The notes under the pieces: generated by a model
What the model was told of the DNA's origin: nothing
What the model saw: only the letters and a program-made list of their open reading frames with translations
The model's database searches: none
Shown: positions 17,771-26,648 of the stretch, piece by piece
Layout: the number at the start of each line of letters is the position of its first letter
Numbering within the stretch: the stretch's first letter is position 1
NCBI GenBank assembly: GCA_963925495.1
Contig: CAWUST010000010.1
Coordinates: 1-64,000 of the forward strand
Length of the DNA stretch: 64,000 nt
Direction: 5' to 3'
Source of the DNA: UBA2108 sp963925495
Lineage (GTDB): Bacteria > Bacteroidota > Bacteroidia > Flavobacteriales_G > Salibacteraceae
Translations under genes and position numbers: made by a program

Positions 17771-18786
17771 TTATTGTTGTTAAGGTTTTGTTGCCACTTC
17801 CATGCACTATTCATCATGCCTTCAATTTTATATTTCGGAATCCAGTTAAGAAGTTTTTTTGCTTTACGTGAATCACTATAAATATTTTCTACATCACCCT
17901 TTCTACGGTCTCCTATTTTGTAGTTTAACTTAATTCCTGAAATGTTTTCAAAAGCATTAATTGCTTCTAAGACACTTACCCCGTTTCCGGTTCCTAAATT
18001 AATAAACTCTAAAAAAGGAGGGGTTTTATTGGTCGAATATTCTAGCGCCTTGATGTGTGCACTTGCTATGTCGGTCACATGAATATAATCACGAATACAA
18101 GAACCGTCTCGGGTGTTGTAATCATCTCCATAAACAAACATTTCATCAATAATGTTAGAGGCAAACTGAGTAATTACAGGTACCAGGTTATTGGGTTTAT
18201 TTATTGGGGATTCACCATTTAAACCACTCTTGTGAGCTCCTACCGGATTAAAATATCGTAAGCAAGTACATTTTGTAGAATTTACTTTTACGAAATTTTC
18301 AATGATTTCCTCGCCCATTGCTTTTGTACTTGCATAAGGAGATTCTGCTTTGGCTAGTGGTGTTAGTTCATCTACAGGTAATTTTTCTACATTACCATAT
18401 ATAGAGCAACTAGAACTAAATATGAAATTTGAAACATTAAATTCCTTACAACATTCTAATATATTTATAAGGCCTCCTATATTATTGTTATAATACCAAA
18501 GGGGCTTTTCTACCGATTCGCCAACTGCTTTGAGGGCGGCAAAATGAATAACACCATCAATTTTTCCTATTTCTTTAAACGTTGATTTTAGATTTTCTAA
18601 ATCACAAATATCTACGTTGTAGTTTTTAATTTTTTTACCAGAGATATTTTCAATTCTGTTAAATACATAGGCATGTGAATTCAAAAAGTTATCTATTGAA
18701 ATAATTTCCCAATTTTTATTCGCAAGAATTTCTAAAATAGTGTGCGAGCCAATGTAACCTGCTCCTCCAGTAATAAGAACTTTCAT
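17767..18786 (-). CDS. galE: UDP-glucose 4-epimerase
   Basis: A cytoplasmic NAD-dependent enzyme that interconverts UDP-glucose and UDP-galactose. It has 339 residues, the usual GalE length. Signatures are TGGAGYIGSHT at the N terminus, HFAALKAVGESV, SSSCSIYG, the catalytic YASTK, RYFNPVGAH, and the C-terminal NLGTGNGVSVLE and GDRRKGDVE. All are typical GalE motifs. First gene of a two-gene minus-strand unit with the downstream SDR (4-base overlap), next to glycan assembly genes. Confidence 0.93.
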   Translation of the reverse strand: MKVLITGGAGYIGSHTILEILANKNWEIISIDNFLNSHAYVFNRIENISGKKIKNYNVDICDLENLKSTFKEIGKIDGVIHFAALKAVGESVEKPLWYYNNNIGGLINILECCKEFNVSNFIFSSSCSIYGNVEKLPVDELTPLAKAESPYASTKAMGEEIIENFVKVNSTKCTCLRYFNPVGAHKSGLNGESPINKPNNLVPVITQFASNIIDEMFVYGDDYNTRDGSCIRDYIHVTDIASAHIKALEYSTNKTPPFLEFINLGTGNGVSVLEAINAFENISGIKLNYKIGDRRKGDVENIYSDSRKAKKLLNWIPKYKIEGMMNSAWKWQQNLNNNK

Positions 18787-18810
18787 ATAATTAATCTCTT
18801 ATGAGAACCA

Positions 18811-18818
18811 CAAATTTA
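18811..18818 (-). promoter_or_regulatory. -7 promoter element of galE
   Basis: Reads TAAATTTG on the minus strand, 24 bases upstream of the galE ATG. No clear -33 partner. Confidence 0.4.
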
Positions 18819-18913
18819 TTAGAAAACATGAACCATAATTTATTAATCAAAACTTAATTACTTTGCTTTAAAAATGAAATAAATAATTAAGTTTTTGTCT
18901 TTTCTTTGTCTCA

Positions 18914-19837
18914 ATGAAAATCCTCAACTATATATTACGAGTCATTGTAGCAGCAACTTTTTTATTTTCTGCTTTTACAAAGCTATATCCAATAGAGCCA
19001 TTTGAATTAACACTTATTGATATTGGAATTTCGAGTTGGTCTTTTTCTCCAATTTTAGCAAGATTATTAGTGGGGATAGAAATATTTTTAGGAATTGTCA
19101 TTCTAATTAATTTAAAATACCTGAGGTCCTTTTTAAATGCAGCACTGATACTGACTCTGTTTTTTTCTTTTTACCTAATTCTTCTTTGGGCCTTTAGGGG
19201 TAATGATATGAATTGTGGGTGTTTTGGTGATTTTATAAAAATGACTCCTTCTGAATCATTAATTAAAAATGCTGTTTTGGTACTAGTTATATTAATGGCC
19301 ATCAAAACACATATCGGATTCAAGAGAAATTATATTTGGGTTCGTATTGGCTTGGCAATAGTTGCATTAACCCTACCGTTTATTTTAAATGTGGTAGAAA
19401 TTGATCGAAGGCATCCGGATAACAAGGAATATCCTTATTCTTTTCCAATTGAAGATCTCGATTTAGAATATAGAGCTCCTATGGAAGTAAACATGAATGA
19501 AGGTGAATATGTCCTGGCATTTTTAAGCACTTCTTGTTCTCATTGTAGGGTCGCTGCTCAAAAGTTGGGTATTGCAAGAAGGAAATATAAGTTACCCCCA
19601 ATTAAAGTTTTTTTTATTGGAAATGATGCCAGTGTAGCGGTTTTTCATAAGGAAGTAAACGCAGAATTTGAATACGTTTTATTTAATAATCCAGATATTT
19701 ATAAAATAACAAATGCCATTTTCCCAAGCGTTTTTCACGTAAAAAATGGGCAGGTTTATAAACAATGGAATGGCTCAGAACTTTCGTATAGTGAAATGGA
19801 ATTTCTATCCGAAACAATAAAAAAAGCTGAAGATTAG
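18914..19837 (+). CDS. DoxX/MauE-like membrane protein with C-terminal thioredoxin-like domain
   Basis: A 307-residue inner-membrane protein. The first ~160 residues have four or five hydrophobic helices of the DoxX/MauE type, including a CGCFGDF motif (101-107). The C-terminal ~120 residues form a thioredoxin-like domain with a CSHC active-site-like motif (208-211) and the fold motif IFPSVFHVKNGQ. The architecture resembles the BT_3928-type family of Bacteroidota. It may pass redox equivalents to periplasmic thiols. It stands alone on the plus strand and its stop overlaps the convergent flippase by 4 bases. DoxX proteins often accompany MNIO RiPP systems, but this gene is 17 kb from the one in this window. 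Confidence 0.8.
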   Translation: MKILNYILRVIVAATFLFSAFTKLYPIEPFELTLIDIGISSWSFSPILARLLVGIEIFLGIVILINLKYLRSFLNAALILTLFFSFYLILLWAFRGNDMNCGCFGDFIKMTPSESLIKNAVLVLVILMAIKTHIGFKRNYIWVRIGLAIVALTLPFILNVVEIDRRHPDNKEYPYSFPIEDLDLEYRAPMEVNMNEGEYVLAFLSTSCSHCRVAAQKLGIARRKYKLPPIKVFFIGNDASVAVFHKEVNAEFEYVLFNNPDIYKITNAIFPSVFHVKNGQVYKQWNGSELSYSEMEFLSETIKKAED

Positions 19838-21327
19838 CTAAATTTCTTTTTCACTTTTTCCAAAACCTGAACAATCATTTTGTTTGCATCTGCAGATATG
19901 TTCAGTTTCCAAATAATGAAAGTATACGAGATTCCTATTGCAGCGGAAGTTACCAATAAGCCTACATATGGGTTTGGTATTTTAGGTATAAAACTTCCCA
20001 AAACAATAAATAATGCTACAACTAAAAACAAGATCCAAATTTCTTTACAAAAAGGATGAATATTAAATTTTAAATAAACGTACAACATAGTGAGCAAGTG
20101 GTTAGTGCCTACAGATAAAAGGGTAGCTAATGCTGCTCCTTCAAGCCCATATCTTGGAATAAAATAGAAGTTTAATCCAATTGACATGAAAGCCAGAATA
20201 ATAATCGTAACCGAGCTAACCCACGCCTCGACAGAATTAAGTAGAATTTGATTTGTAATACCACTTAATAGGCTCATTATTTTCACTAAAGCGATGATTA
20301 TGAAAACGTTCATGCCCAAAGCAAAACTTTCTCCTTTTGGCATGATTTCAAATAAATAAGGCAAATTGAAGTAAATCCCTAAAAATAGTAAAAGCCCCAT
20401 TACAAGTAATATAACGCTATTTTTTTTATACAAATCACCGATTTTATCCATTCTCCCCTCGGTATAAAACTCAGAAATAAAAGGATCGCTTATTTGTACT
20501 AATGCTCTTTTTGGAATTTCAATAACAGTGGCGACATAAACCATAGTGGCGTAAATACTAAGTTCTTTTAAACCTAACATTGAAGCAGTCATAAGCATAT
20601 CAATTTTAAGACTTAATCCGCCTCCGATTGCTCCAAGGGATACAATTGCTGCGTATCCAGTATAACTTTTTAGATTTCTACTATTCCAAACATCTGGTGA
20701 AAAGCTGAACTTCAACCCAAATTTCTTTTTGTACAATAAGAAAAGAATAATTGGTGCTAATGCATAGAACCCAACCCAAAGGTTAACTCCTTGGCTAAAA
20801 GTAAGAACTTGAAGACCAAAAAGAATTGTAATAACACTCAAGCCTGCACGATATACCAATTCTTTTAAAAAGGTAGGGATAACCACAATTTTCTTACTTC
20901 CAAAAATCCTTTCAAATACATTAAACAAGACCAAGGCACCTGATATGGCTAGAAAGGCAGTTTCATAATCAGATATCGAGGCTGATTTTTCCGAGAAGTA
21001 GTCCATTATAGAATGCCTGAAGGTCTGATAAAACAAAAGCATCATTAATATTCCAAAAAAGCTGAATACTAATGCCAAAGTGTAAAATGAACGTTGATTT
21101 CTGTCGGAGTCAGCATACCTAGGAAAAAACCGAATGATTAAATAAGGGGAACCAAATTGAAAAACCAACATGAGTAATGTGGCAATTTCAATAATTACTC
21201 GTAATAATCCGATTTGCTCTAGACTTAAAAAATGAGGTAGAATGAATATTAAATTCACATAAGCAATTCCAACTCCAGCGTAGTTAAAGAGAGTAGAAAT
21301 AGAGCCCTGTTTTTGAATTATTCCCAT
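19834..21327 (-). CDS. Polysaccharide flippase (Wzx/MATE-like, MurJ/oligosaccharide exporter superfamily)
   Basis: A 497-residue integral-membrane protein with about 14 hydrophobic segments and short loops. The layout is that of the polysaccharide biosynthesis/Wzx flippases, which move lipid-linked sugars across the inner membrane. The N-terminal helix pair (GSISTLFNYAGVGIAYVN) and the YGLEGAALATLLS motif in the C-terminal half are typical of this superfamily. It sits between the galE pair and the CMP-sugar cluster, so it probably exports an O-antigen, capsule or similar glycan. Convergent 4-base overlap with the DoxX-type gene. Confidence 0.85.
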   Translation of the reverse strand: MGIIQKQGSISTLFNYAGVGIAYVNLIFILPHFLSLEQIGLLRVIIEIATLLMLVFQFGSPYLIIRFFPRYADSDRNQRSFYTLALVFSFFGILMMLLFYQTFRHSIMDYFSEKSASISDYETAFLAISGALVLFNVFERIFGSKKIVVIPTFLKELVYRAGLSVITILFGLQVLTFSQGVNLWVGFYALAPIILFLLYKKKFGLKFSFSPDVWNSRNLKSYTGYAAIVSLGAIGGGLSLKIDMLMTASMLGLKELSIYATMVYVATVIEIPKRALVQISDPFISEFYTEGRMDKIGDLYKKNSVILLVMGLLLFLGIYFNLPYLFEIMPKGESFALGMNVFIIIALVKIMSLLSGITNQILLNSVEAWVSSVTIIILAFMSIGLNFYFIPRYGLEGAALATLLSVGTNHLLTMLYVYLKFNIHPFCKEIWILFLVVALFIVLGSFIPKIPNPYVGLLVTSAAIGISYTFIIWKLNISADANKMIVQVLEKVKKKFS

Positions 21328-21353
21328 TAAATATTATTAATTAGCGTTCAAAG

Positions 21354-21361
21354 CAAATGTA
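21354..21361 (-). promoter_or_regulatory. -7 promoter element of the flippase gene
   Basis: Reads TACATTTG on the minus strand, 26 bases upstream of the ATG. Confidence 0.4.
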
Positions 21362-21421
21362 TTATTACATGGCAGATACATTTTGGTTCATTAAGTATTT
21401 AAAAGACCTATTCAATTTTAA

Positions 21422-21429
21422 TACTTTTG
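21422..21429 (+). promoter_or_regulatory. -7 promoter element of the methyltransferase / CMP-sugar cluster
   Basis: TACTTTTG matches TAnnTTTG and lies 15 bases upstream of the ATG at 21445. It faces the flippase element, giving a divergent promoter region. Confidence 0.42.
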
Positions 21430-21444
21430 GCGTGCTTATAAGTA

Positions 21445-22488
21445 ATGAATATGAATACGAAAGATTCTTTTTTCCCGGTTTATAAAAATGACGGTTATTC
21501 CATTTTGTCTTTGAACAATAGCCAAAGGAATGGCGTGAATTCCTTGGTTTACAAACTAAATTCTGGCGAATATAATTTTCAGGATAATCCTTGCCAATGT
21601 GGGAACAATTCATCGCAAGACGATATTCTAGTAAGCGAAAAGGACATGTTTGGAATTCCAAATCGAAACATTCTATGTGCAAATTGTGGATTAATAAGAA
21701 GTGAGAAAGTTTTAGTTGATTCTGATCTTTCAAAATATTATGACGAAGATTATAAACCTATAAATTACAACCTAAGTCAGGTTAGCGGCGAATCCTATTA
21801 CAAAAGTCAAATGTATCGTGGGAAGCAATTTTATGATTTACTTAAAAAGCATTGCTCAATAAAAGGGGACGAATTGGTATACGATATGGGCTGTGGTTCA
21901 GGCGGAGTTATGCATTATTTCAATGAAGCTGGAATGGCCTGTAAAGGAAATGATTATTCTAAAGAATATTTGGAATATGGAAATTCAGTTGGAATGAATT
22001 TGTCTTACGGTGATATGAATGGTGATGGTATAGAAAACAATTCCGTTGACATTTTTGTCCTCAGCCATGTTTATGAGCACCTGGTCGATACTCAGGAATA
22101 CTTAAAGCGAATATTCTCAAAAATAAAAGTCGGTGGAGTTTTAATTATGGAAGTGCCTGGAGTTTTTGCTGAAATTTCCGAAAAAACTGGTTATCCATTG
22201 TCCGGTTGTCAATTTGCTCACGTCATTAATTTTTACCACAAAGATTTTTTAAAATCAATGTTCGAACACTTTGGTTTGAAAGTCGTTTTTGGAAACGAGC
22301 GATGTACGTTTATTGTTGAAAAAACTAATACTTCAAATTTTGAGACTCCATTCAATTATCAAAATAGCAAAGAATTTAATAGAGTATCAAATCATTTGCA
22401 GACTACAACAAAAAACTATCGTTCTGTAACTAATAAAGCGTTCATCAAAAGAAAAATTTCAGCCTTAATAAAAGGAAGGATTATTTGA
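21445..22488 (+). CDS. Class I SAM-dependent methyltransferase with N-terminal zinc-like Cys motif
   Basis: A 347-residue protein. Near residue 50 it has CQCG, and near residue 77 CANCG, so four Cys probably form a small zinc site, as in sugar C-methyltransferase-type proteins. The SAM-binding motif VYDMGCGSGGVMHYF is near residue 146, and VLSHVYEHL is the usual post-motif segment. The Cys motif plus SAM core suggests methylation of a glycan or nucleotide-linked sugar, consistent with the genes downstream. It is separated from the next gene by 238 bases holding a decayed coding fragment. Confidence 0.82.
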   Translation: MNMNTKDSFFPVYKNDGYSILSLNNSQRNGVNSLVYKLNSGEYNFQDNPCQCGNNSSQDDILVSEKDMFGIPNRNILCANCGLIRSEKVLVDSDLSKYYDEDYKPINYNLSQVSGESYYKSQMYRGKQFYDLLKKHCSIKGDELVYDMGCGSGGVMHYFNEAGMACKGNDYSKEYLEYGNSVGMNLSYGDMNGDGIENNSVDIFVLSHVYEHLVDTQEYLKRIFSKIKVGGVLIMEVPGVFAEISEKTGYPLSGCQFAHVINFYHKDFLKSMFEHFGLKVVFGNERCTFIVEKTNTSNFETPFNYQNSKEFNRVSNHLQTTTKNYRSVTNKAFIKRKISALIKGRII

Positions 22489-22489
22489 A

Positions 22490-22668
22490 AAGTACAACGC
22501 TTCAGAAAATCCGTTTGGGGTCTATTAGTGGTCAATTAATAGTAGAATAAAAACTTGGTTTCACGTCTGATTTTCAGATTAAACTTCCCGATGAACCTGG
22601 AACTTATATCCTATTCTGTTTATTCAGAAGGAAAACTGTTGGATAGAATTAAACTATTGAGAGAATAG
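22490..22668 (+). pseudogene. Decayed coding fragment, family unknown
   Basis: Protein-like segments occur in successive frames with stops and shifts between them: NASENPFGVY, then FTSDFQIKLPDEPGTYI (from about 22560), then YSVYSEGKLLDRIKLLRE ending at TAG 22666-22668. The last two join smoothly if one base is lost near 22612, giving what looks like the C-terminal strands of a beta-sandwich domain. I cannot name the family. The simplest reading is a gene remnant left by rearrangement inside the glycan cluster; chance coding-like sequence remains possible. Confidence 0.35.
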
Positions 22669-22726
22669 GCAATTAATAGCATTTATAATCATCTATCTTC
22701 GCGTGCTTTAAAAATTAGCAAATAAT

Positions 22727-23680
22727 ATGCGAATTCTCCTTACAGGTGCAGCAGGATTTATAGGTTCTCATCTTTCCGAACGACTTCTTGGTTTAGGCCA
22801 CGAAGTTATTGGTGTTGATAATTTTGATCCTTTTTACAATAGAGAAATCAAAGAAGAAAACCTTTCTGTTTCAAAACAAAACGATTCTTTTAGTTTTTTT
22901 GAATTGGATTTTTCTTGTGATTTAGAAAAATTAAATGAACTGCCAGAATTTGATGTACTCATACATCTTGGAGCCAAAGCTGGAGTTCGTCCTTCAATTG
23001 CTAACCCTAAAGCCTATATAGAAGCAAATTATACTGGCACGGTTAATCTTTTAGAACTTTTGAAAAACAGAGGAATCAAAAAAATGGTTTTTGCTTCTTC
23101 TAGTTCGGTTTATGGCAATTGCCCTAACATTCCATTTACTGAAACTGAAGCTCTTGATCAACCTATCTCACCTTATGCATTTACCAAACGAGGTTGTGAA
23201 ATGATGAATTTCACCTATCATCACCTTGAAAAGATAGATATCGTGAACCTTCGTTTTTTTACTGTTTATGGGCCTCGTCAAAGACCAGACTTGGCTATCC
23301 ATAAGTTCATTAAAAAAATACTGAATAATGAACCAATTCAAAGGTTTGGAGATGGTTCTACAGCACGTGATTATACTTTTATTCAAGATATTGTTAGTGG
23401 TATTGTGTCTTCAATGAACTATGTTTTAGAAAACGACAACTGTTTTGAAATAATTAATATTGGAAATAATCAGCCAGTTAAATTGAGTAAGTTGATCTCT
23501 ACTATTGAAAGCACTCTCGGAAAAAAAGCGATAATTGAGCAACAACCTATGCAACCAGGAGATGTGGATATCACTTATGCTAACATTGGAAAAGCGCAAA
23601 AATTATTGGGATATCAGCCCACCACTTCAATTGAAGAAGGTTTAAAAGAATTCGTTTCTTGGATAAAACAAAAAGCTTAA
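22727..23680 (+). CDS. UDP-glucuronate 4-epimerase-like NAD-dependent epimerase
   Basis: A 317-residue extended SDR. The Rossmann motif GAAGFIGSHLSERLL is followed by GVDNFDPFYNREIKEENL, a stretch typical of UDP-glucuronate 4-epimerases. The catalytic segment is SSSSVYG and YAFTKRGCE, then RFFTVYGPRQRPDLAI. It likely interconverts UDP-glucuronate and UDP-galacturonate, or a related nucleotide sugar. The next gene starts 1 base after its stop, so it heads a tight operon. A TATCTTCG element at 22694-22701 may be its promoter. Confidence 0.87.
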   Translation: MRILLTGAAGFIGSHLSERLLGLGHEVIGVDNFDPFYNREIKEENLSVSKQNDSFSFFELDFSCDLEKLNELPEFDVLIHLGAKAGVRPSIANPKAYIEANYTGTVNLLELLKNRGIKKMVFASSSSVYGNCPNIPFTETEALDQPISPYAFTKRGCEMMNFTYHHLEKIDIVNLRFFTVYGPRQRPDLAIHKFIKKILNNEPIQRFGDGSTARDYTFIQDIVSGIVSSMNYVLENDNCFEIINIGNNQPVKLSKLISTIESTLGKKAIIEQQPMQPGDVDITYANIGKAQKLLGYQPTTSIEEGLKEFVSWIKQKA

Positions 23681-23681
23681 C

Positions 23682-24377
23682 ATGAATACAATTGCTATAA
23701 TCCCTGCACGAGGAGGTTCCAAAGGAATTAAAAGAAAAAATTTAGTTGATTTCCAAGGTAATCCGCTAGTTGCCCATTCCATTATTCATGCTTTAGAAAG
23801 CAAAATTGTAGACCGGGTTTTGGTTTCAACAGATGATGAAGAAATAGCAGAAGTAAGTAGAAAGTATGGAGCGGAAGTTCCGTTTTTAAGACCTGATGAA
23901 TTGGCCGAAGATCATGTTTTGGATTACCCAGTTTTTCGTCACGCATTGGATTGGCTTAAGAAAAATGAAGGTTATGAATCGGATATCGTTGTTCAATTGC
24001 GCCCAACAGCTCCTTATCGGAAATCCATTTGGATTGATGAAGCAGTTAAGCTCTTATTAGACAATACGGATGCCCATTCTGTTCGTTCCGTGTCAGAACC
24101 AAATATGCATCCTTACCGAACTTTTGAAATAGATAAAAATGGATATCTAGATCCAATTATGAAGGAAAGACATCCTGAACCTTTTTTATTAAGAAGGCAA
24201 GATTTACCACCTATGTATTTTTACAATTGTGTAATTGATGTAACCAAGCCCAGTACCATTTATGGGTTACAGTCTATGACAGGATCAAAATTATTTCCTT
24301 ATATAATGAATCCTGATGAAGTGATTGACATTGACTCTGAAAGAGACTTGTTGATAGCTCGTTCCATTTTCAAATAG
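23682..24377 (+). CDS. CMP-sugar synthetase (acylneuraminate cytidylyltransferase family)
   Basis: It should activate a nonulosonic-acid-like or other 2-keto-3-deoxy sugar as its CMP derivative. The 231-residue protein begins with IAIIPARGGSKGIKRKN, the CTP-binding P-loop motif of NeuA/KdsB-type enzymes. It then has LVSTDDEEIAEV and VVQLRPTAPYR, which fit the NeuA branch, and ends with IDIDSERDLLIA. There is no linked sugar synthase (NeuB type), so the acceptor may come from elsewhere or be unusual. It starts 1 base after the epimerase. Confidence 0.88.
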   Translation: MNTIAIIPARGGSKGIKRKNLVDFQGNPLVAHSIIHALESKIVDRVLVSTDDEEIAEVSRKYGAEVPFLRPDELAEDHVLDYPVFRHALDWLKKNEGYESDIVVQLRPTAPYRKSIWIDEAVKLLLDNTDAHSVRSVSEPNMHPYRTFEIDKNGYLDPIMKERHPEPFLLRRQDLPPMYFYNCVIDVTKPSTIYGLQSMTGSKLFPYIMNPDEVIDIDSERDLLIARSIFK

Positions 24378-24383
24378 TTATTT

Positions 24384-24411
24384 TTCGAAACCTTCAATTG
24401 TCGTATTTTCG
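24384..24411 (+). promoter_or_regulatory. Possible internal promoter before the Gfo/Idh gene
   Basis: TTCG at 24384-24387 and TATTTTCG at 24404-24411 (16-base spacer) resemble the Bacteroidota -33/-7 pair with C for T. It lies in the 49-base gap before 24427. Confidence 0.25.
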
Positions 24412-24426
24412 GCGCAAAGTTCGAGA

Positions 24427-25614
24427 ATGAAAATACTAATTGTTGGTGCAGGAATGTACGTTACCGGTAGAAACAATTCCGGAACTGGAACCATTCTTTC
24501 TTCCATTGCTCAGTACTCTAAATCTTCAATAGTTGATGAGGTAGTAATTGTGGCTAGAAATCATGAAAATGCTTCTGTTATTCAAACGGAAACAGATAGA
24601 ATTAATAACACCATAGACTCCAATTTGAAAACACGTTTTGAGCCCATTTCAGTGGCGAATGATTTGCGTTCCGATAAAATGGATGTTACCAATAGGTTCG
24701 ATGCTGCAATTATTTCTGTTCCTGATCATTTGCATTTTGAATATGCCAAGGTTCTTTTAGATTTGGGAATTAAAACTCTTATTGTAAAACCACTTACGCC
24801 GACTTTAGGCGAAGCTTTGGAGTTGAGAGAAATCCAAAAAGGCAACAATACTTATTCAGCAGTTGAATTTCATAAACGTTGGGATGGAACCAATTTAATT
24901 ACCAAACAATTTATTAATAGTGGAAAATTGGGGCAAGTACTTTACTATGAGGTCGGGTATAGTCAACGAATTTCCATTCCCTTGGAAACCTTTAAAGGAT
25001 GGTCGGATAAAACAAATATTTTTCAGTATTTAGGAGTACATTATGTTGATTTGTTTTATTTTCTAACGGGTTATAAGCCAATCCGCTGCATGGCTTTAGG
25101 TACAGATGGAATACTTAAACAAAAAGGAGTAAATACTTGGGATTCTATTCATGTGATGCTTGAATGGGAAAACCCAAAAACGGGAAGCATTGTTGTGTCT
25201 AACTTAAATACAAATTGGATAGATCCCAATATATCCTCGGCCATGTCTGATCAACGTTACAAGGTAATTGGAACAAAAGGAAGATTGGAAATTGATCAAA
25301 AAAATAGAGGAGTGGAGTACGTTTCGGAAATGGATGGCATTCAACAATTAAATCCTTATTTTTCTGAATATATGGAAGATGCTAACGGTGATTTACAGTT
25401 TCAAGGCTATGGGCAAAAAAGCATTAACCAATTTTTACTCGATGTTGCTGATTTGAATTCTGGAAACATTTCGATGAAAAGTTTGGAAAACAAAAGACCA
25501 GATATTTTAAGTTCACTGGTTTCTACTGCTGTAGTAGATGCTGTAAATGAAAGTTTAGAACAAAACGGCGCTTGGATTCAAGTACAAGAGATTGAAGAAA
25601 TAAAATGGAATTAA
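24427..25614 (+). CDS. Gfo/Idh/MocA-family oxidoreductase
   Basis: A 395-residue NAD(P)-dependent oxidoreductase. It has an N-terminal Rossmann fold (ILIVGAGMYVTGR), the characteristic VKPLTPTLGEAL segment (the EKP-like position of the family, near residue 120) and AVEFHKRWDG. The C-terminal alpha/beta domain has GVHYVDLFYFLTG with the catalytic-type His. The family oxidises or reduces sugars and nucleotide sugars. In context it probably acts with the next two genes on a sugar acid. Its last 10 bases overlap the Ldh-family gene. Confidence 0.85.
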   Translation: MKILIVGAGMYVTGRNNSGTGTILSSIAQYSKSSIVDEVVIVARNHENASVIQTETDRINNTIDSNLKTRFEPISVANDLRSDKMDVTNRFDAAIISVPDHLHFEYAKVLLDLGIKTLIVKPLTPTLGEALELREIQKGNNTYSAVEFHKRWDGTNLITKQFINSGKLGQVLYYEVGYSQRISIPLETFKGWSDKTNIFQYLGVHYVDLFYFLTGYKPIRCMALGTDGILKQKGVNTWDSIHVMLEWENPKTGSIVVSNLNTNWIDPNISSAMSDQRYKVIGTKGRLEIDQKNRGVEYVSEMDGIQQLNPYFSEYMEDANGDLQFQGYGQKSINQFLLDVADLNSGNISMKSLENKRPDILSSLVSTAVVDAVNESLEQNGAWIQVQEIEEIKWN

Positions 25615-26648
25615 TAAACTTAAATCATGAACTTCTTTCGCGAGAAATGCAAGAAGTTTTTAAAAGGAAAAATGTTTGTACGGATGCAATAAATCACGTT
25701 ACAAGTTCAATGGTTCAAACTTCATTGCGTGGAGTAGATTCTCATGGAATTCACTTGTTCCCTCATTATTGTAGGGCAATTGATGGTGGTAGGGTAAGTA
25801 AAAATCCAAGTTATTCTTTTACTAAGTCAGCCGCTTCGGCGGGTTTTATTGATGCGTCAGACGGTTTTGGGCATCACATAGGATCTGTGGCAATAGAAAA
25901 AGCTTGCGAAATGGCCGGTGAAACGGGGATTGCAGCTGTAAGTGTTCGCAATTCTTCTCATTTTGGAGCTGCAGCTTATTTTGCTTTGCAAGCTGCAGAA
26001 AAAGGAATGATGGGAATGGCGTTTACCAATGCTGACGCACTTGTAAAAGCAAAGGGAAGTACTCAAGCTTTTTTTGGAACTAATCCGATTTGCTTGACCA
26101 CCCCTCTTCAAAACGAAGAACCATTTTGTTTGGATATGGCTACCTCAATGGTAAGCTGGAACAAGATTAAAAACTACAGAAGAGAAGGAAGTGAAATACC
26201 TGATTCATGGGCCTATAATGGGAATGGTGAAAGTGTGACCAACCCAAATGAAGCAAGAAGTTTAGAGCCAGCAGGAGATTATAAGGGTTTCGGCTTGGGG
26301 ATGATGGTCGATATTTTTTGTGGTATTTTGGCTAACGGTTTTATCAGTAAAGATGTAATGGCAATGTACGATACGCCTATTGATACACCTAGAAAAGTTA
26401 GTCACTTTTTTATGGTTATTGATCCATCTAAATTTTTGGGGTCTGAACAATTTGCAGCAAATATGCAATCCATGGTTGATAGAATTAGGAAAATGCCGAC
26501 TCAAGAAGGCGTAGATGAAGTTATGGTTCCCGGAGACCCAGAAAAGAAAACAAAAGTGGTTAGATTGGTAGAAGGCATTCCAATATTGAAAGAAATATTT
26601 GATGATTTTTTAGCCATTTCACCTGAATTTCAAAAAGCTGTAGTTTAA
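25605..26648 (+). CDS. Ldh-family (malate/L-lactate/sugar-acid) dehydrogenase
   Basis: A 347-residue member of the NAD(P)-dependent Ldh_2 family, unrelated to classical lactate dehydrogenase. It has the conserved RGVDSHGIH motif (near residue 46), NSSHFGAAAYF (near 118) and the nucleotide-binding GTNPICLTTP. Family members reduce 2-keto acids such as 2,3-diketogulonate, or oxidise ureidoglycolate and sulfolactate. Linked to a CMP-sugar synthetase, it may set the stereochemistry or oxidation state of a sugar acid. It overlaps its neighbours by 10 and 1 bases, which suggests tight coupling. Confidence 0.85.
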   Translation: MELINLNHELLSREMQEVFKRKNVCTDAINHVTSSMVQTSLRGVDSHGIHLFPHYCRAIDGGRVSKNPSYSFTKSAASAGFIDASDGFGHHIGSVAIEKACEMAGETGIAAVSVRNSSHFGAAAYFALQAAEKGMMGMAFTNADALVKAKGSTQAFFGTNPICLTTPLQNEEPFCLDMATSMVSWNKIKNYRREGSEIPDSWAYNGNGESVTNPNEARSLEPAGDYKGFGLGMMVDIFCGILANGFISKDVMAMYDTPIDTPRKVSHFFMVIDPSKFLGSEQFAANMQSMVDRIRKMPTQEGVDEVMVPGDPEKKTKVVRLVEGIPILKEIFDDFLAISPEFQKAVV

